From an uncultured Lachnospiraceae bacterium (GTDB taxonomy: Bacteria > Bacillota > Clostridia > Lachnospirales > Lachnospiraceae), in NCBI GenBank assembly GCA_902781895.1, contig CACZLA010000020.1:1-34298 (forward strand): 34,298 bases of DNA, written 5' to 3'. A program made the translations under genes and the position numbers. How positions within the stretch are numbered: the first letter of the stretch is position 1; each line of letters begins with the position of its first letter. Shown in pieces: positions 1 to 6,086 of the stretch. Under the pieces are notes generated by a model. It searched no databases, was not told the origin of the DNA, and saw only the letters and a program-made list of their open reading frames with translations.

Positions 1-552
1 GAGAGTTCTGCTGTGGTAGCACAACCGGTATATCCCATCAGCAGAGACAGATCCTGATTCATCTTATTTATATACCTAACGACGCCTTCCGTCCCCTCTT
101 TGCTTAGAGGCGGCAATAGCGCACGACCTACAGAGACCGCTTTTGCTCCCATGGCGAGAGCCTTGTACGCATCAGCGCCCGAATTGATACCGCAGTCCAC
201 GAAGATCTCGACTCCACTTCCCTCAATAGCCTTCTTGATATCCGGAAGTATCATCAGAGGCGGAACAGCAAACGGCATGCGTCCACGGTGGTGGCTAACG
301 ACTATAGCTTTGGCGCCACACTCCGCACATTTGACCGCGTCGGAAACACTCAATACACCTTTGACTATGAATGGCAATTGGGTAGAAGCTGCGTACGCGC
401 GGATGGCCTCTTTAGTCTGAGTGCCCATAGGGTGATCAGCTACCACGTCGTATCCGCCGTCGTCGCCAAATACATGGTCGATATCCATTCCAACAGCGAA
501 CGCGCCGTTCTTTTCTGCAAACTCTATCTCGGCAAATACTTTGTCTTTATGA
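1..552 (-). pseudogene. C-terminal fragment of FMN-dependent alpha-hydroxy acid dehydrogenase (lactate/glycolate oxidase family)
   Basis: Reading the minus strand from about 552 to the window edge gives an open frame of roughly 184 residues from the FMN-binding TIM barrel of the alpha-hydroxy acid oxidase/dehydrogenase family, which oxidises 2-hydroxy acids such as lactate. Visible landmarks are NGAFAVGMDIDHVFG, then a strand with LPFIVKGVLS (lysine that contacts FMN), then VVSHHRGRMPFAVPPLM, matching the family's catalytic His and Arg block, then DCGINSGADAYKALAMGA and SVGRAL for phosphate binding, and MGYTGC near the C-terminus, which continues off the window. Family members are about 340 residues, so about 150 N-terminal residues are absent. 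Upstream the frame runs into the end of the neighbouring regulator with no plausible start codon. Codon use is richer in GCG, CGC and GTC than in the neighbours. It is a broken gene or an assembly join. Confidence 0.75.
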
Positions 553-561
553 ATCCTTATT

Positions 562-1389
562 TTATTGTGACAAAATGTCCTTAATAGCATTCCTGGCATC
601 ATCGGAAATTTTAATGTTTTGCTTTGTGCTATATATAGTCTTATACAAATCTTCTATTTTAAGACGGAGATCGTCATCTGCAATTAAGGTGCTACATAAC
701 AACGAAGTTGTATATTCAGGTCCATTTTCAGAAAAATCAATACTTGCAGGGTCAATATAACCTTCCTCATCTACAACGCATGATGATTCTTTTTTCGATC
801 GGATATACATTTCTAACACTTCTTCATTTTTTTCTCCTACAAGTAAAAACCCAGTCACAAACAATTCATTATTTCCAATTTCCAGCTTAAACCAAGCTCT
901 CCCAGATAGATCCATTTCCTCCTGCAGAAAATAACGTCCGGAACAATCTGAAGTGTAAACTTTCGGGTGAATATGAGGATAACTGTCATAATCATCCTGG
1001 CAGTCAGGGTGTACATCCAGCATCGGAAATGCGGCATATGTTTTCCCATCCATAATATCTTTGATCATACGAGGATCATATCTCTTCCAGATATAAGCCG
1101 AAGATTCAGTCTTTTGCTTAAGATTATCAATAAAACTAATTATATATAGTTCATCCTCATCCTGCTGACTGAGATCAACAAAAAGCAGCGTATCAATCGA
1201 TATATTGAAAATCGACGAAAGATTAACTACAAAACTAGTAGTAAAATCATTACCAGAAATCTGGCGTCCCATTCTGCTTAGATATCCCCTGCTAACACCA
1301 AGTTTCTCTTCGAGCTCATAATTCTTCATATCATACTTTTTTAATAAGAAAGAAATGTTATCCAATAGTCGGTTTTGACCCATCTTCAT
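562..1389 (-). CDS. XRE-family helix-turn-helix regulator with long C-terminal domain
   Basis: This 275-residue protein begins with an XRE/Cro-type helix-turn-helix (about residues 8-70: ISFLLKKYDMKNYELEEKLGVSRGYLSRM, then a conserved FNISIDTLL). The remaining 200 residues are acidic and not recognised; they include a DVHPDCQDDYDSYPHIHP stretch with possible metal ligands and a predicted alpha/beta core. The start at 1389 is chosen for a GAGGT motif six bases upstream and a near-consensus promoter 31-60 bases upstream. The -35 box lies inside one of three related dyads, so autorepression is likely. It is probably the control protein of the accessory island. The stop codon lies at the junction with the truncated oxidase gene. 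What the C-terminal domain senses is unknown. Confidence 0.8.
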   Translation of the reverse strand: MKMGQNRLLDNISFLLKKYDMKNYELEEKLGVSRGYLSRMGRQISGNDFTTSFVVNLSSIFNISIDTLLFVDLSQQDEDELYIISFIDNLKQKTESSAYIWKRYDPRMIKDIMDGKTYAAFPMLDVHPDCQDDYDSYPHIHPKVYTSDCSGRYFLQEEMDLSGRAWFKLEIGNNELFVTGFLLVGEKNEEVLEMYIRSKKESSCVVDEEGYIDPASIDFSENGPEYTTSLLCSTLIADDDLRLKIEDLYKTIYSTKQNIKISDDARNAIKDILSQ

Positions 1390-1419
1390 ATAGCTACCTC
1401 ACACATTTTAACTGATTAT

Positions 1420-1448
1420 AATATAACATAAATTAACGTATATGTCAA
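1420..1448 (-). promoter_or_regulatory. Sigma-A type promoter of the first helix-turn-helix gene
   Basis: On the minus strand a consensus TTGACA (1443-1448) is followed after 17 bases by TATATT (1420-1425). The -35 hexamer is one half-site of the dyad at 1431-1450, so a protein bound there would block RNA polymerase. This is seen directly; repression is inferred. Confidence 0.75.
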
Positions 1449-1555
1449 TTAAATTATTATAATTGACGTACGCGTCAATTATTTAATCGTAATTATGATT
1501 ATACTCATACCTTCATATAGTTGTAAACACGCCTAAATTGACATATTCGTCAATC
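1431..1555. promoter_or_regulatory. Three operator-like dyads, TTRACR-N4-YGTCAA
   Basis: Three 20-base sites of the same design lie upstream of the first regulator: 1431-1450 (TTAACG TATA TGTCAA), 1461-1480 (TTGACG TACG CGTCAA) and 1536-1555 (TTGACA TATT CGTCAA). The first two start 30 bases apart (about three helical turns) and the third starts 75 bases further on. Flanking AATT is shared. The first site contains the -35 box of the downstream gene. Such spaced dyads fit cooperative binding of an XRE-type dimer, most simply the product of the adjacent gene. Confidence 0.7.
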
Positions 1556-1615
1556 CGCTTATGAATTTCCTGTTTCTATTTACCTTTTTTTACATAATCT
1601 CGCAAATATAAACTA

Positions 1616-1670
1616 ACGTACATTATTTTAAAAACGTACAAAATAGTAGTACAATAATAATGTACGTTTT
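1616..1670 (-). terminator. Inverted repeat, probable weak terminator of the 1669-1869 gene
   Basis: Perfect 10-base arms AAAACGTACA (1631-1640) and TGTACGTTTT (1661-1670) enclose 20 bases. On the minus strand the second arm ends in a run of T, directly at the stop codon of the small gene. A second, overlapping pair of arms, ACGTACATTATT (1616-1627) and AATAATGTACGT (1656-1667), makes alternative pairings possible. The low GC of the stem makes it a weak terminator; an operator role is an alternative. Confidence 0.45.
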
Positions 1671-1869
1671 AAACATTGTTATTCTTTGGCATTAGATGCT
1701 GTGTTTTTGATATCTTGTCTAAATATGTTCCAGGCTTAAATACTAACCCTCTTTTTTTCGCTATATCCACTAATAATAAATCATCCTCTACTGAATGTGG
1801 ATATGGATTTTCGCCTTCCTTAAATGGAGTATCTTCATCATTCATTAAGTAGTATTCTCGTTCTAACAT
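1669..1869 (-). CDS. Small hypothetical protein, 66 residues
   Basis: I do not recognise the family. The 66-residue product is soluble and acidic in its first half (NDEDTPFKEGENPYPHSVEDD), then carries an amphipathic segment LLLVDIAKKRGLVF and a basic tail. The start is supported by AAGGAAG (1877-1883) seven bases upstream. That ribosome binding site sits immediately after the end of the nucleotidyltransferase remnant, so the two were probably one operon with coupled translation. It is intact although the upstream partner is decayed. It could be an accessory protein of the nucleotidyltransferase, or a remnant on its way out. Confidence 0.55.
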   Translation of the reverse strand: MLEREYYLMNDEDTPFKEGENPYPHSVEDDLLLVDIAKKRGLVFKPGTYLDKISKTQHLMPKNNNV

Positions 1870-1884
1870 GTAATCACTTCCTTT

Positions 1885-2584
1885 CTACAATTCTTCAACG
1901 ACAAACAATTTATGTCTTTCAGACAGATCAGCGTTAATCCTATAAATTTCCGTAGTAGTCAATCTTTTTGCTTCATCTATATCAGTCGTAAGTTGTTTCT
2001 TATTTTCCAAAATATCATTACTAATCAAGAGCATTATCATAATCATAATCCAGATTGCTATGGTCATCACAAAAAAACGTTAACAATTCTTCAAATCTCA
2101 TTGGTGGAATACTATGATTTTTTCTCTATCCACCTACATCAAAGAAGCGGTCTGAACACATATAGATATTTCTTATATTTCACTTTATCTCCCATAAGAA
2201 AACTATGGATACGTACTGTTCGCCGTTCCATAATAATGACAAATGGATTCTTTTTCAGAAAAGAATTGTCTGACTAACTTATCAAAAACATCCCACCCCT
2301 CTGTACTTCTGTATACAATTGGAGAATTATCCCCTTCCATAACATTTGGATTTCCCTTCGCATGTGCAAGCAGCGCCTTCTTTAGATTCTAGCCATTTAT
2401 ATCAAGAACCTCATCAAGCTACCACTCTATCACATCTTTTCTCGGATCTATCTTTAGGTATTCCTCCGTTTTCTGAACATAAATGAATCTTACATCGTAA
2501 TTACTATCCGGAGAAGCAAATTCCCATGCCCTGCTCCCCCGACTCGATAGCATTGAAAATAATAACAAAAGATGCTACCATCAT
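1885..2584 (-). pseudogene. Decayed DNA polymerase beta-superfamily nucleotidyltransferase (RlaP/YcgL-like)
   Basis: Joining frames on the minus strand recovers a nearly full-length protein of the PF10127 type nucleotidyltransferases. From 2584 it reads AIESG, then after a one-base shift in a run of five G (about 2536-2541) [20 protein letters not shown], with the GS...DxD nucleotidyl-transfer signature, then KTEEYLKIDPRKDVIEW, DINGxNLKKALLAHAKGNPN, NSPIVYRS, FFSEKESICHYYGTANSTYP, FLMGDKVKYKKYLYVFRPLL, CRWIEKKS, PPMRFEELLTFF and a C-terminal helix ending in VEEL. I count at least three frameshifts and several stops, two of them TAG where the family has coding residues (after VIEW and within DING). 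Intact relatives transfer nucleotides, and RlaP members sit near RNA repair genes. Here the gene is dead. The family call rests on motif memory but the blocks are distinctive. Confidence 0.8.
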
Positions 2585-2622
2585 TGACTTTTTAAAATAA
2601 AAGAGTTACTATGATTGTACAA

Positions 2623-2668
2623 GGTGCGGACCTGCAGTGTAGATATGCGGGGGCTGCACCATTTTTTT
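2623..2668 (+). terminator. Terminator-like hairpin with T7 tract
   Basis: GGTGC (2623-2627) pairs with GCACC (2656-2660), and inside it CCTGC (2631-2635) pairs with GCGGG (2647-2651). Seven T follow from 2662. It points rightward, but no plus-strand gene precedes it, so it may be a leftover of an older arrangement. It overlaps the decayed minus-strand frame. Confidence 0.35.
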
Positions 2669-2706
2669 ATGATTTTTTCTTTCTATTTCACTAAGATTAT
2701 CTTGTA

Positions 2707-2738
2707 TTTCTTTTTCAATATCTTTCTTTTTCAATATC
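2707..2738. repeat. Exact 16-base tandem duplication
   Basis: TTTCTTTTTCAATATC occurs twice head to tail (2707-2722 and 2723-2738). As 16 is not a multiple of three, it breaks the minus-strand frame that reads DIEKE, which is consistent with a slippage event that inactivated a gene. Confidence 0.8.
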
Positions 2739-2964
2739 TCTCATTTTCTATGTTACTCTTAACAATCACACATCTCTATTATTCTCAGATTTCATCCATC
2801 ACTATTCTACGATTTATTATTTCAACAAACTCTTCCACCCTGTCCATATCGGGATGCAACATCTGCCATAACTACACCCCCTTCAATAAAATATCATTAA
2901 TTTTCAGTTGCATATTATTTGAAAGCATCTAACAATACAAATCTTCTAATATAATATGGTTTTT

Positions 2965-3351
2965 TTAACCCAAAAATTTATTAAGCTCATTTTGCGCTTC
3001 TTTTTTTAGTTTTTTTGTTATTTTCGCATATTCTTTTTCCTTTTGTTTATTCCGAGCTTCATCTTCTTCTTTCTTTATTTGTTTTTCTCCTTCCGAAGGA
3101 GAAAACTTATATTTCCCCAATAACTTTATTATTTCATCATCAAAACAAGCGCTTTCTACGGCAACATATAATTTTGTGAATTCATCTGAATCACATCCCC
3201 ATACATGCGCACTAAAACATTCAAATTGTAGGCAGATAGCTATTTCTTTTATTTTTAGTTTGTCCTCTTCTGTGAGTTCTTTTTTTGAAGTCAAAAGCAA
3301 ATTCTCCAAAAAAACTCTTGCCTCATATCTTGTTATTATTTTTCTTTTCAT
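2965..3351 (-). CDS. Hypothetical protein, 128 residues, lysine-rich C-terminus
   Basis: The start is set at the ATG at 3349-3351 because AAGGAG (3361-3366) lies nine bases upstream; a longer reading from 3432 would put that site inside the gene and adds only basic residues. The product has an N-terminal alpha-helical half (RYEARVFLENLLLTSKKELTEEDKLKIKEIA), a central LQFECFSAHVWGCDSDEF stretch, and a C-terminal 45-residue segment of mixed charge (KKEEDEARNKQKEKEYAKI) that should form a long helix or coiled coil. No signal peptide or membrane helix is present. The family is not recognised. It lies 188 bases downstream of the second regulator on the same strand and may be expressed with it. Confidence 0.6.
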   Translation of the reverse strand: MKRKIITRYEARVFLENLLLTSKKELTEEDKLKIKEIAICLQFECFSAHVWGCDSDEFTKLYVAVESACFDDEIIKLLGKYKFSPSEGEKQIKKEEDEARNKQKEKEYAKITKKLKKEAQNELNKFLG

Positions 3352-3539
3352 TTTTTTCTTCTCCTTTTTAACTATTTTTGTTCTATATATTATGTTATGG
3401 GGAAATCGTAGAATTTTTTTGAAAAAGGACAAACAATAATATCTTCCAAAAGTTACTTAAACCATAACCTACGTCTTTCCGCAATCGCTAGAGAGGATGC
3501 AATAGGTAATATCCTCAAGCTCTGAGATTATTATCAATT

Positions 3540-4253
3540 TCAATTAGGCATATTTCTCATAAGCTTGTATTTTGCTGAATCATATTTTTCCATGAAATGT
3601 AATAAATCCTTAGTAATATCTGCCTTTTCTTCGATAGCTTCAAAATATGAATTGTATTCCTCTTCGAATTCAGGATCTGAGATTAATAATTCATTTTCTT
3701 TTTCCTTGAGCACCTCAGATGCTGATTTGTCAGGCATACCATCCCATGGCTCGGATTCAATTAGCTCGAGTACTTTGTCGATATACGATTTGGCTTTGCT
3801 TTCGGGAATGTTATGATAAGCATAACCGACAGCTTGTGCAACATAGTCTTCATTTCCAAGTATACATCCACGGACGCGATAAATAGCATCAAATAAGTCT
3901 TCTAAATTGATCAAAGGAAGTATAAGAAACAATTGTGAAAAAGTGGAGATTTTACGGAACGGATTTCGATATAAATAATTTGCGCAGTCTATAGTATGTT
4001 GTAACCCTAAATTGGTGGTGACTGGAAAATCATCTTTTTGAAGATCATCAACAATTAGGGTGCCCAACTTACAACTAAATAATTCTGCTATTTTGGATAT
4101 AGTGTTTAGGGAGATATTGTCAACATGACCGTTTTCGAGAGCTGACAAACGACGTTTACTAATTCCGACTGCTAAAGCTAAATCATTTTGGCTAACTCCT
4201 ACTTCTTCTCTCATATCTCTTATATTCTTACCTAATAAACTGTAATTAATCAT
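3540..4253 (-). CDS. XRE-family transcriptional regulator, 237 residues
   Basis: An N-terminal XRE helix-turn-helix (residues about 8-62: LGKNIRDMREEVGVSQNDLA, GISKRRLSALENGHV, ISLNTISKIAELFSCKLGTLI) is followed by a helical domain of about 170 residues that I do not recognise (LEDLFDAIYRVRGCILGNEDYVAQAVGYAYHNI). AAGGAGG stands seven bases before the ATG, and a promoter with 17-base spacing lies at 4279-4307. The gene sits between the recombinase operon and the small protein at 2965, on the same strand but beyond the recombinase terminator, so it is transcribed separately. A role as the element's repressor or excision control protein is inferred from position only. Confidence 0.85.
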   Translation of the reverse strand: MINYSLLGKNIRDMREEVGVSQNDLALAVGISKRRLSALENGHVDNISLNTISKIAELFSCKLGTLIVDDLQKDDFPVTTNLGLQHTIDCANYLYRNPFRKISTFSQLFLILPLINLEDLFDAIYRVRGCILGNEDYVAQAVGYAYHNIPESKAKSYIDKVLELIESEPWDGMPDKSASEVLKEKENELLISDPEFEEEYNSYFEAIEEKADITKDLLHFMEKYDSAKYKLMRNMPN

Positions 4254-4278
4254 TACTTTACCTCCTTGTTGTTGTAAT

Positions 4279-4307
4279 ATTTTACTACACCTTTAATGAT
4301 ATAACAA
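4279..4307 (-). promoter_or_regulatory. Promoter of the second helix-turn-helix gene
   Basis: Minus-strand TTGTTA (4302-4307), 17-base spacer, TAAAAT (4279-4284). The 13-base direct repeat described at 4315-4327 begins just upstream of the -35 box. Confidence 0.55.
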
Positions 4308-4314
4308 GATGAAA

Positions 4315-4523
4315 TATATTTCCACACATGTATAAGGAATATAATTGAGTATAGCAAGACCGTAAATATCATTCCGAGAATACATTTATATTTCCACACG
4401 AAAAACACCCGCCTGTCCTACGAATCAATAAACTTTTACCTTATATGCTAGTTACAAGCCCTTATGGGAGTTTTTCACATTTAAGGTAAATTTATCCCAC
4501 CCCACCATAAAAGTCCTTATATG
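4315..4523. repeat. Non-coding repeat cluster, candidate recombinase or regulator binding region
   Basis: The 395 bases between the second regulator and the recombinase gene contain no gene but dense short repeats. TATATTTCCACAC is repeated exactly at 4315-4327 and 4387-4399. CCTTATATG is repeated exactly at 4439-4447 and 4515-4523. TTTACCTTA (4435-4443) and TAAGGTAAA (4482-4490) form an inverted pair around CCCTTATGGG (4459-4468). Repeats of this sort at the 3' side of a tyrosine recombinase gene resemble core and arm binding sites, but no matching second copy was found elsewhere in the window, so the role is unproven. Confidence 0.5.
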
Positions 4524-4549
4524 AGCCTTAAAAGGCACTCAGATCAAAA

Positions 4550-4581
4550 AAATACCCTCTGCCCAATTACAGAAGGTATTT
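4550..4581 (-). terminator. Rho-independent terminator of the recombinase operon
   Basis: AAATACC (4550-4556) and GGTATTT (4575-4581), with TCTG/CAGA continuing the stem, form a hairpin; on the minus strand it is followed by a T-run (4545-4551). It lies about 70 bases past the stop of the 476-residue recombinase. Confidence 0.75.
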
Positions 4582-4648
4582 CTATATTATAAATCGCTTA
4601 CATTTTCAGATTCATTATTTGTAACGATATTTTTCTGCTGTATAGATA

Positions 4649-6079
4649 TTACACCATAGATTCATCACAAAATTTATAAGCGCCATTTATTGAACTAACT
4701 ATATTTACTTGTCTACCATACTTTATATCTTCGGTATTATATTCTACTGATACATCTATTCCCTCCAATGATTTCAAAACCACATATATATTATCTCCAG
4801 GTTCATTTCCATTTATTTTAATCTTAAGTTTCTCACAATCCTCATTAGTTTGTATTTCCTCTCTATAGTGGCTATTGTTCTTTCTGATGAGATTAGTGTT
4901 GTGATTATCTAGATGACCATTCAGAAATCCATTTACAGGAAGACTATCCAACTTATGTTTAATCTTAATCAACTCTCTCTCATTTGTAACAACATTTCTG
5001 CAATAATATGGATCCTCTATTTCGTGTCCCATAAAATATTGAATCTGATACATCTCCATTCCTATATTATAAAGACTCGTTCCTCGATTTCTCCTAAATA
5101 TATATGTGGTCGGTTCCTTTTCCATAACACCGACATCATCTAAATCACCACTGCTTATGTCTTTAAAGAGTTCACTTAAACTAACACCCTCAATTTTTAA
5201 TTCTTTAAATAACTCATTTCCTCTCCTTATCAAATATTTAGTAGGAGATTTTTCATTATAATTCTTTCCGATACAGACAATTGGTAAATCATCAACACAT
5301 TTATATTCGGATTTCAGTACCAGTTTTCCTGATTCGACAAGAGCTTCTAAATATGTTTTTCTTTTCATCAAATAAACATATAAGAAGTCATATAACGGTA
5401 TTACCCTTGAAGCGTTTTTTGTTTTTCCACCTGCTTTTCGCTTACTAGTGTTAATCATGGTAGTTTCATATACCCATACACACGCATTACCAGGGTATTC
5501 TTTCATTTCTCTGATATCCTTATAATCAAGCGCACATACTTCATTCTCACGAAAAGCTAATAAAAACATAAGTAAAAGCCCAAGATCTTCACCTGATATT
5601 TCTTCCGGTTTTTTATATAGCGCTAAAAAAATACGTTGTTCTTCACTAACAGTAAAAGATTTTTTTACTCTTACCATAAAATCAGTGCCACTTCCACTAG
5701 GTGAATAATAATCAGCACAGAAAGTAGCATCCTCATAATACCCCCTTCTAACCCCCTCTTTATAGATGCGATAATACCAATACCCTATATTATTCAATGT
5801 TGCATACGCATAGCCTTCATCATCCCTTTTGCTAAGTCTGTTATGAAGATCTCTAATATCCCTGTCATCCATTTTTCGTAATGGTTTATTCATATTAAGA
5901 TTTTCTATAAGCCTATTTATATAGTTTACATTTGTATCCCAGGAGTCTTCATTCCAGTTCTCATCGATCTGATATTCTTTATCATCAAAGATCTCATAAG
6001 TGAGACCAGCGAATGTTATTCCGCCTTCATATCCCTCCTTGGGATAGCCTCTAAGCAAAGCTTTCTTTCCAATCGCCAT
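4649..6079 (-). CDS. Tyrosine recombinase/integrase, 476 residues
   Basis: Residues about 45-125 form a helical core-binding domain (NYINRLIENLNMNKPLRKM and a following long helix). The catalytic domain starts near 140. Box I is LLAFRENEVCALDYKDI with Arg177. A beta-hairpin with Lys residues precedes RVIPL (211-229). Box II reads YIFRRNRGTSLYNIG (326-340), with Arg329 or Arg330 in place but Tyr where HxxR normally has His. QYFMGHEIEDPYYCRN supplies the second His (352) and the nucleophile Tyr358 or 359. An unusual C-terminal extension of about 100 residues ends in a beta-rich segment (DNIYVVLKSLEGIDVSVEY). The start lies seven bases after the 1046-residue gene, so the two are co-transcribed and probably work together. 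The enzyme would cut and rejoin DNA at attachment sites. Which DNA it moves is unknown. Confidence 0.85.
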   Translation of the reverse strand: MAIGKKALLRGYPKEGYEGGITFAGLTYEIFDDKEYQIDENWNEDSWDTNVNYINRLIENLNMNKPLRKMDDRDIRDLHNRLSKRDDEGYAYATLNNIGYWYYRIYKEGVRRGYYEDATFCADYYSPSGSGTDFMVRVKKSFTVSEEQRIFLALYKKPEEISGEDLGLLLMFLLAFRENEVCALDYKDIREMKEYPGNACVWVYETTMINTSKRKAGGKTKNASRVIPLYDFLYVYLMKRKTYLEALVESGKLVLKSEYKCVDDLPIVCIGKNYNEKSPTKYLIRRGNELFKELKIEGVSLSELFKDISSGDLDDVGVMEKEPTTYIFRRNRGTSLYNIGMEMYQIQYFMGHEIEDPYYCRNVVTNERELIKIKHKLDSLPVNGFLNGHLDNHNTNLIRKNNSHYREEIQTNEDCEKLKIKINGNEPGDNIYVVLKSLEGIDVSVEYNTEDIKYGRQVNIVSSINGAYKFCDESMV

Positions 6080-6086
6080 ATCTATC

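Larger units (their letters stand above)
2609..2930 (-). pseudogene. Second decayed frame upstream of the nucleotidyltransferase remnant
   Basis: No intact gene lies between 2585 and 2964. On the minus strand, pieces with coding character remain: MDRVEEFVEIINRRIVMDEI (start near 2849), then stops, then DIEKEIQDNLSEIERKNH followed by KKMVQPPHIYTAGPHLVQS, ending in a stop at 2609-2611, only about 25 bases before the nucleotidyltransferase remnant begins. An exact 16-base tandem duplication (2707-2738) shifts the frame between them. The original product is not recognised; the order suggests it was co-transcribed with the nucleotidyltransferase. A hydrophobic plus-strand frame over the same bases is an AT-rich artefact. 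Confidence 0.35.

Noticed and set aside
100-584. Plus-strand frames over the oxidase fragment
   Set aside because: The minus strand encodes the conserved FMN-binding barrel; the plus-strand frames have no family features.
1431-1555. Possible CRISPR array from the evenly built TTGAC/GTCAA repeats
   Set aside because: Units are 20 bases with unequal gaps (10 and 55 bases), are dyads, and no cas gene is near; operators explain them better.
1912-2277. 121-residue plus-strand frame
   Set aside because: It is antisense to the nucleotidyltransferase remnant, whose conserved blocks are unmistakable on the minus strand.
2615-2932. Hydrophobic 105-residue plus-strand frame that could pass for a small membrane protein
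   Set aside because: It is Phe/Ile/Ser-rich from AT-rich DNA, begins just before a terminator-like hairpin, and the minus strand carries better coding traces.
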